Assembly (NCBI GenBank): GCA_022661535.1
Contig: JAKULF010000006.1
Coordinates: forward strand, 3,157,001-3,221,000
DNA length: 64,000 nucleotides
DNA from: Eutypa lata
Lineage: Eukaryota > Ascomycota > Sordariomycetes > Xylariales > Diatrypaceae
Reading direction: 5' to 3'
Of this stretch, positions 57,545 through 64,000 are shown one piece after another (the first letter of the stretch is position 1; every line of letters starts with the position of its first letter). The notes beneath the pieces were generated by a model, which did no database searches, was not told the DNA's origin, and saw only the letters and a program-made list of their open reading frames with translations. The position numbers and the translations under genes are program-made.

Positions 57545-58212
57545 ATGGGCCGCAGACAGAACTCAACACACAGTGATCTCGTACGGTCTGATGAGGTGGA
57601 CTGGCGCTCGCTTACCGATATCGCTGAATGACGCAAAATGCAAAACAGGCTTTCACAGCGAGTCTATCGTGAGTATAATCGCTTTTTGTTTAACCCGATT
57701 CCCCTTTCTCGGGTTCCCTTTCTCTATTGCCCATGTCTCCTCCGCTTTTTCCGGCCTCCTCCCTTCTCCTTCCCTGCTCTTACTTCAACCAGCCTGCTAA
57801 TGGACTTGATCTGCTAGGTCGCAATGCCAAGAATAAAAAAGTTGGAAATAAAAATATGAATCGGCAGCCGGGTAGCAGAGGAAGCATTATGGGTAGTATA
57901 AAGGAGGCGGAGTCTTGCCGAGCTGATTGGCCTTCCGAAGATCCTGGCGTTAAGAACGATAACAACTCGTTCAGTCAGACTGCAGATGCTGGCGGAAAAT
58001 ATATTGAATATGGCCACGGAGTAACCTCTTTAATGCATCTAGCGGCTGAGAATGGGCATGCAGACGTGTTGAGACATTTGCTATCTCGCGGAGACATGGA
58101 CATTGACACCAAAGATTCGCGTGGCTACACTCCGGTACAACTTGCCACTTCTGCCGGGAATTACAACATTGTACAGGTCTTGATTAACCATGGAGCTCGA
58201 GTCGTCCCTTGA
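57545..58212 (+). pseudogene. bZIP-type basic region plus ankyrin-repeat protein, with in-frame TGA
   Basis: Two exons, 57545-57668 and 57818-58212, would give 172 codons. The first reads MGRRQNSTHSD and DWRSLTDIAE, then TGA at 57629-57631, then RKMQNRLSQRVYR. This is the fungal basic-region motif (AERRKxQNRxxQRxxR), with the stop sitting where an Arg codon is expected (CGA to TGA). The intron after QRVY begins GTGAGT, the usual site in this family. The second exon ends with two ankyrin repeats: GVTSLMHLAAENGHADVLRHL and RGYTPVQLATSAGNYNIVQVL. Proteins with this layout are fungal transcription regulators. It is short for the family. The stop makes it most likely non-functional; TGA readthrough is a remote alternative. 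Confidence 0.7.
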
Positions 58213-59543
58213 CCAGGAACTCAACCTATATAATTTCATAGGTTCATTTAAAATTCAGATGTTTACTACCAAAAATTGAAATGGTGAAAAAGGCCACAGT
58301 TACAAATGAATAAAATTTAACTTGTAAGAGACTCCCTTGTCAGAGCTGATTTGCTTTTAGAATCTGCGATTGTGAGATACTAAAGCCTTAAGCCTACCTA
58401 CTAGTTAGATAATATTGTATCCACCCAGCTTGCAAAGCCAGCTACCAAGACCCTGAGACCGCATGCATTATAGGCAATTAAAACAGCTCATTTCTCCCCT
58501 TGGCTTTGTATTTTATGGAACTAATAAGAGTTTAGAGAATACAAGGTAACCTTTAAACCTCTAATTTTAATAGTAGTATATGCAGGTCTTCTACGGTTCA
58601 TCCCATGATAGAGAGATAAAGCAGCCTGAGAGTAGTATCGTATCTATAAGGAGAGGACATGATTTTCAAGGGCCTAGACACCCGTTTTACAAACGGGATC
58701 CAGACTAATTATCTCTCTCCGGTTCTCGTTCCTTCCCTTCGTCCTTAGGATAATTAAAAAACATGTTATCATATATTCCTTCTTTCAACAACTGTATAAA
58801 CACTTAATGTTCCTCATCGTTCCTAACGGCATCTGGAACACCTTTGTTTCGCACGGTTCTCCCTTCTCTTAGTGACTGTCCTTCGAGAGTTTAGTTTCTC
58901 CAGTTGTGTAGCCAATGTACTAGAATTAATGAAGAACATTGTAATAGGTCAGCAATACTTTCACATTACATGGCATTTTGTGAGTGCTCTGGACAGCCTT
59001 GAGAGCATTTTTCGTTTTCCAAATATGGCGCTTTTGTAATCAAGGCCAATACTGAGGCTGGAGTATTATATATCGAAGTTGAAGCTGGATAGACTTAACC
59101 AAATGGGTATTTGGAGTTAGACACGGCTGTGAGTTGCAATTAATTAGACTCGGTATTAAATTGAAAGAACATATATTTGCTACAAAAGAAAAATAGTGGT
59201 GTAACACAACCGCATTTTTGTTAACTGTGGCTATGACTTTCATTCCTTGGAGATAGTGGCTCATCTGTGTTATACAAACTCTCCAGATGCATTCCTCTGA
59301 GACGTGAGGCTCAGAACAAAGGAATGATAAGGTGAGTCAGAACGAAGGCAGGAGACACCAAGTAGACATAAAATGTCTACCTTCATAAATGGCCATACAG
59401 AACAGTAGCGCTGTTGGAAAGATGCCTAGGTAGGTCTCACTTTCAAGCCATCGATCTCGAACGAGCCCCTGCTATACTATTGTACTACGCAGTTTACATT
59501 ACACCGTCAACCGCATTGAGACCCCTTAACCACTAAAGCGATA
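58213..59543. other. AT-rich intergenic stretch
   Basis: About 1.3 kb without a supportable gene. The inverted pair CCCGTTTTACAAACGGG at 58681-58697 forms a short perfect hairpin but has no tRNA-like context. Confidence 0.55.
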
Positions 59544-60125
59544 ATGTCGTCCCTCGCTGAGGAAAACTTGATCAGTCTGCGGGAGGATATTCCGGTGTCT
59601 TTCGAAGCCGCAGTCGAACTCCCCGACCGGGTTCAGATAGGCGAAACCCTACCTTGGCCTCTAGTGGTATCTGGCAACGAGGATGAACAGAGGGTAGGCA
59701 TTCACATTGAGTGTCACCTGAGGATCGTCATAACCAATATTGATGCAAGAAAGGATATGATCTGGGATGATCGTATCTGGGAAGACGATGGTATCGAGTC
59801 TGAATATCGAGTCCTCAAGCACCCAACAGACACTATCGCGGTCCCGCCCGGCAAAAGTTCATCCTTAACGTGGGGTGTCTGGCATGGCCAATGCATTCAA
59901 AAGGCGGGGACTTTCGATGTTTATGTCTATGGACATGCTTACAAGTATGAGAAAAGTAAACGCGGGGATTGGGACCGGGTGGGCAAGTGGAGGGGATTGT
60001 TATTCTCATATGGAAGAATTGTCGTTACCGGTGATGAGGTAGTTGAAAAACAGCAACTAAGTAAGGCCATCTGTCCAACCCATATATCAGATACACAAGA
60101 AAATTGCTATGGAGATAGACACTGA
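59544..60125 (+). CDS. Orphan 193-residue protein, unknown function
   Basis: Single open frame, ATG at 59544. The product is hydrophilic with alternating strands (SFEAAVELPDRVQIGETLPWPLVVSG, VGIHIECHLRIVITNID, AGTFDVYVYGHAYKYEKS). The pattern of beta strands resembles an arrestin-like or immunoglobulin-like sandwich. It has no signal peptide, no membrane helix and no catalytic motif. I do not recognise it. Codon use and length make it a credible gene, but no second exon was found and the flanks are non-coding. Confidence 0.5.
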   Translation: MSSLAEENLISLREDIPVSFEAAVELPDRVQIGETLPWPLVVSGNEDEQRVGIHIECHLRIVITNIDARKDMIWDDRIWEDDGIESEYRVLKHPTDTIAVPPGKSSSLTWGVWHGQCIQKAGTFDVYVYGHAYKYEKSKRGDWDRVGKWRGLLFSYGRIVVTGDEVVEKQQLSKAICPTHISDTQENCYGDRH

Positions 60126-61774
60126 CATCATCCTATTGATTAGGCCCCGAAGATAGTAGCATCATTACAGCTCTACACCACGACCACCTCTTGAACCCAG
60201 CCTGGACTATGAGACGAACGTTCAACCAAGATATACCACTGCTGATTGTGCGCGCCGAAGTCGTATACTCGGAGGGAGTCGTATACTCGGAGGAAGTCGT
60301 ATACTCGGAGGAAGTCGTATACTCGGAGGAAGTCGTATACTCGGAGGAAGTCGTATATTCGGAGGAAGTCTTACTATAATGGGGGTTTACCTTTGCTTTA
60401 TTATTTAAAATGTTACAATTTGGTCTGGGGAGGGGAGTATGGGATTCACTCTTACCTCTTTGATTACTTATAGACTCATATTATGCCCACTGTTGTTATT
60501 GTCTAGGTGGATCGAGGCTACCATTCGTGTTATATGATATTATTTCAGGCCTACCCTCTAGCGTTGGAGGAGTAGGATTTTTTCGACTTGGTTCTCATTG
60601 TCTAGGGGTTGCAGAAGACTCTTGTAGAAAGGGGTGAGGCGTACGAAAGACGTGCTTTGTAACATCACATTTATTCCAACAGGCTTCGACTCGGGTGCCT
60701 GATTATATAAAATATTCTACTACACAGTGATCCCTTTGCGAGATATTCAAAGTTGCGACCGGTGCGAGAATGCTCGAACATAGAAATGTACAGACAGGAC
60801 CTGATAGCTATTGCTTCCTTTGTCCCCTTCTAATAAAGTAAGAGAAGGATCCGACCCTGCCTATCTACCTGGCCTAACATTCCTAAGACTATACTTATGC
60901 CTCCTTGAGACGTAGCACTATGTGCTGGACTCATTCTGGAGGCTCGCAGTACAATCTCACGGGAGTTCTGCTATGCTCCTTGCGATGCATAGGCTTGAGG
61001 AACCAACATGAAAATTCCTATCGGGTATTACAAGTAATAGCATATTGTGATATCGGGAGTGGAATGTGAAGCAATTATAGATGTTTGCCACAATGGTAGC
61101 CCAAACACCCGTGCATGTTGTCTACATAATGGGGCTCCAGGCCATCCGGACCCATCCCTAAGTTATTTGCTTTCTCTTTGCAAAATATTCACCTTATTAC
61201 ATAAATCCGTAGAGCGTATGTCATCTTGAATAGGCCGTTGCATCGGGGTGCAGTACCAAGGTAGAACCTTCTGCTCATCGAGTGTATAACAGACAAGACC
61301 GTTGATGTTTGCGCTCTCTTCTTGGATGAAAAAGGTGGGCATTAAGCCCCCTTTATCCACATATTAGCCAAGCTACAATAATATCCTTGGTACCCAACAG
61401 CTATTATGCACCATCCAGATTCATCATCATCTCATTCTTGGACAGAGCCTCAAGCGATGATAGATACTTAGTGCTCAACAAGATGATTTGCCATAGTCTT
61501 TGCATGCAGCTATGATTTGACATGTTCATTAATCAGAATTAACTAAGCAAATGCTATTTCAAGATGAATGGTTCCTGTAGATTTTGAACCCGAATCGAAT
61601 GTCGTAAACAACACGCAGAAGTAATTGATGAAACCAAGTCCACATATATCCCTCTCTATCCCAATTTTCCTCCTATAAATGCTATTTTGCTTCCATGAAC
61701 TCCAGCGCTTAGCGAACTTTGTTATATTTGTCGGCAATACATCTCGCCGTTTTCTAGAAAATTTAATAAGGTAC
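60126..61774. other. Intergenic stretch with one minisatellite
   Basis: Apart from the 18-bp tandem array at 60257-60373, no gene or structured element is supported. It ends at the 3' end of the Ca2+/H+ exchanger gene. Confidence 0.55.
60257..60373. repeat. 18-bp minisatellite, six and a half copies
   Basis: The unit GAAGTCGTATACTCGGAG is repeated six times in a row with one-base variants (copy 2 starts GG; copy 6 has ATTC), followed by a 9-base partial copy. The unit is a multiple of three and one frame encodes V-V-Y-S-E-E repeats, but the surrounding frame has no other support as a gene. Confidence 0.93.
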
Positions 61775-63278
61775 TTAGTGATGCGCTTGGGTGACCTCGG
61801 GCGGGTTCGGGTAAAACGCGGCCGCCACGGCGATGGCGACGTATACGATGACGCAGAGGAAGCCCTCGAGGTAGTCGGACTTCTGGTCCCGCAGGAAGTT
61901 GCCGACGGTGATGATGGAGATGATCAGCATGGCGATGTCGAAGATCTCGAAGCTGAAGTCCATCGGGAGGTTGAGACCCCACCCGACGATGACGACGAGG
62001 GGTGCGTTGAGCATGGCTGTCTGGATCGTCGAGCCGATGCAGTGCGACAGGGCGAAGTTGATCTGGTTGTCCCAGGCCTCGTCGATCGCGGTCAGATGCT
62101 CGGCGGCCTTCTCGACTAGCGGGACGAGGATCAGGCCCATGAACGGGTCGGAAACACCCTGCTCCGTCACGACGTGATGGATTTCGTTTACGAGTGCAAT
62201 AGCAATGAACGTGACCAAAGCCACGGAAATAGCCAAGGCAATAATGCACTCGGTCAGGGTGAGCTTATCCTTGTGGATATCTTTGTGCCCATCCTCATCT
62301 CTACCCTCGTCATGCTCGAAGACATTGTCGTAAATACCATGGTGGGACTGCGTTTGGAAAAAGATAAAGACAACATAGGACACGAGCAGGAGGATGGCGA
62401 TGATGCGAGACAGGCTAGTAGTCCTTTCCGCGAGTAATTCCTCCGTGAGCTCGCCAGTGCCGACAAGGGTTCTGTGGAAAATTGCGGGAATCGCAAGTCC
62501 CAGGCCGCTGTCGGGTTGTTAGTCTTATTTAATAAACCTTGAGGTGCATAAGATTGGGTGGGCGAGGGGGTCATACGCAATTAGTAGTAAACCTGATCCA
62601 ACCTCGCTGATGGCACTATCGAAGGTAGCCTCCGTCCTTCTTGTTCCCGCGGCGAAGAAACATAGTCCGAGGCAAAGAAGCATAGTAGCTAAAATGGAAC
62701 CGAGAATCGCAGCTTGGATGACATAATACTGTTGTTTAACTAGAAGGACCATGAAGAGAATAATTTCAACGATTGATCCTATTCTGCATCCAGACTGTCA
62801 GTATCACTATGAATTGACGTATCCCAGGAAGAGGGGCGACTTACGTGGTCTCAATCAAAATTCCAAGCATGTGCGGGAGTTTCCTAGAAAGTTCCTGGCC
62901 AGCAAAGCCAATCAGGTTGGCACAGGGGACCATAGCGATATAGGCTATGCTGAACTTGAGGACATGCTGCCCCTCGCGAGTATAGTGTAGGACGATTGCG
63001 GCGATGACGAAAGGCCAGAGGATGTTGACAATTGACGACAGAAAGCAGGATGATTTCCAGATCACCTTGAAGAATTGAATTGGATGTATGCCAGATCGAC
63101 CACTATCTCCAGCTTTTTTGATGCGTAAGCCGCCCTTGGTTCTCGTCCAACCGTGTTTTCCACCATGGGCGCCAGCTGCTGCGTTTCCTTCATGTTGAGG
63201 AAGCATAGGATCTCGAGTGTCGCGAGGCTTCTCACCGTCTCTTGCGACTCCGTGGCCGTTCGTTACAGGTCCCGCCAT
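61775..63278 (-). CDS. VCX1: Vacuolar Ca2+/H+ exchanger, Vcx1/CAX family
   Basis: Exons 63278-62845, 62783-62577 and 62507-61775 close in frame to 457 residues. A polar N-terminal tail of about 75 residues (MAGPVTNGHGVARDGEKP) precedes the first helix. CaCA repeats are visible: ELSRKLPHMLGILIETTIGSIVEIILF in the first half, with the GSIVE acidic motif, and LVPLVEKAAEHLTAIDEAWDNQINFALSHCIGSTIQTAML in the second. An acidic loop (EHDEGRDEDGHKD) lies between the halves. Eleven helices fit. It exchanges protons for calcium at the vacuolar membrane, downstream of calcineurin control in other fungi. Confidence 0.93.
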
Positions 63279-64000
63279 TTCGCCTGTCGGAGGGAGGGGG
63301 TACGATTCGAAGGCTGACGGGTCGAAAAAAATGCGAAAGGGAATAAGTAAAATGCGACCAGATAACGCCCAAAGTTAGAAAATGCAAGCCCAAGTTAAGC
63401 TTGTGAAGAAGAATTGAGAGAATAGCAAACAAACAGGCTAGATCGTTGCGAAGAAGGGAAGAAATGCAAATGCAAAGCAATGCATTCTAAGTATCGTGTT
63501 GTGTTTCACTGGTCGGCAGGTTTTCTCCATCTTTCCCTTTAATTATGTCAGACTCAGTGGGAATCCCTGTCCGGCTGATGATTCAGGGATTGCTGATGTA
63601 TCTTTTGCATGATCAGGCGCCTTTTTGCTATGTATTTGCCAACACATTGGTGGCTTTTGAAATTCACATTTCGATTGGCTTAGAGCTAGTCTAAGGCAAG
63701 GAATTAAGTCCGGTCTAGAACGTAGGAAATAATGTTGGACACGAATTGATTCGGACGAGTTAAAGCGCGCCAAAATCTCTATGTCCCTCTGAAAAATATA
63801 CATCAAATCCGGGGTTTGAGTGCTACGTTGCCAGCGTGGCTCACGTCACCGCGCAGATCTTCTTCCACAGATCGACCAGAACTCATTCGCACTCAATTTC
63901 CTGAAATGAACCCTACACCGATCATTGTCAAGATCGTTCTACTCAAGAATCCGGAATCATCGTGAAAGTTACAGTACCAAATCTCAAATCTCAATTACCC
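63279..64000. promoter_or_regulatory. Upstream region of the Ca2+/H+ exchanger
   Basis: No gene is supported up to the window end. The first 250 bases upstream of the start are purine-rich on the plus strand, that is pyrimidine-rich on the coding strand, a common fungal core-promoter feature. Confidence 0.5.

Noticed and set aside
57629..57631. Selenocysteine or programmed readthrough at the TGA of the bZIP/ankyrin gene
   Set aside because: Pezizomycotina lack selenoprotein machinery and the expected residue is Arg; a point mutation is the simplest reading.
58681..58697. CCCGTTTTACAAACGGG hairpin as an ncRNA or terminator
   Set aside because: A single short hairpin in eukaryotic intergenic DNA with no other support.
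1..64000. CRISPR arrays, bacterial operons, rRNA genes, LTR retrotransposons or terminal inverted repeats
   Set aside because: None seen on inspection; the genome is eukaryotic. Highly diverged elements could escape the eye.

Overview
The window is nuclear DNA of a filamentous ascomycete (Pezizomycotina; probably Sordariomycetes, order not determinable by eye). The signs are short GT-AG introns of about 45-90 nt with CTAAC/CTGAC-like branch points, two Zn2Cys6 transcription factors, a DUF6536 relic, a rhodopsin-like integral membrane protein, a PD-(D/E)XK-like fungal protein and a fungal-type NRPS. Exon models were built by hand. Each multi-exon protein gene reported as intact closes in frame, but no transcript evidence was available.

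Left part (1-9.2 kb): ordinary housekeeping-type genes. These are a conserved serine-rich protein of unknown function, the RPL4 chaperone Acl4, the RWD protein Gir2 divergent from the Pumilio protein Puf6, and an intron-containing tRNA-Asp(GTC). An AT-rich stretch follows, containing one protein with a PD-(D/E)XK-like core (10.8-12.1 kb).

Central-left part (12.6-27.2 kb): a pentose/polyol catabolic neighbourhood. It holds a six-exon Zn2Cys6 regulator, an SDR of the L-xylulose reductase/mannitol dehydrogenase type, a seven-exon sugar transporter, and a divergent pair of zinc dehydrogenases recognisable as xylitol dehydrogenase and L-arabinitol 4-dehydrogenase. Together these could cover L-arabinitol -> L-xylulose -> xylitol -> D-xylulose plus uptake. 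Decayed material lies between the SDR and the transporter: a 5'-truncated DUF6536 pseudogene, an unrecognised relic and a small RNase III-like gene. The xylitol dehydrogenase model needs an 8-nt microexon to rebuild its conserved SDVHYW segment.

Central-right part (28.7-58.2 kb): an apparently undescribed biosynthetic locus. A rhodopsin-like membrane protein comes first, then a monocarboxylate-type MFS transporter divergent from a Zn2Cys6 factor. Next is a roughly 2,480-residue NRPS with order A-T-C-A-MT-T-TE, expected to make an N-methylated dipeptide. Across a 2-kb divergent promoter lie a fold-type-I aminotransferase, a POT-family peptide transporter and a fatty acid synthase beta-subunit gene. 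The FAS gene keeps its catalytic motifs but is broken by several in-frame stops and two frameshifts. A bZIP-basic-region/ankyrin gene with an in-frame TGA follows. No FAS alpha partner is visible. The locus therefore looks like an intact NRPS core next to a decaying fatty-acyl arm.

Right end (58.2-64 kb): mostly non-coding DNA with a 193-residue orphan ORF, an 18-bp minisatellite and a complete vacuolar Ca2+/H+ exchanger of the Vcx1 type on the minus strand.
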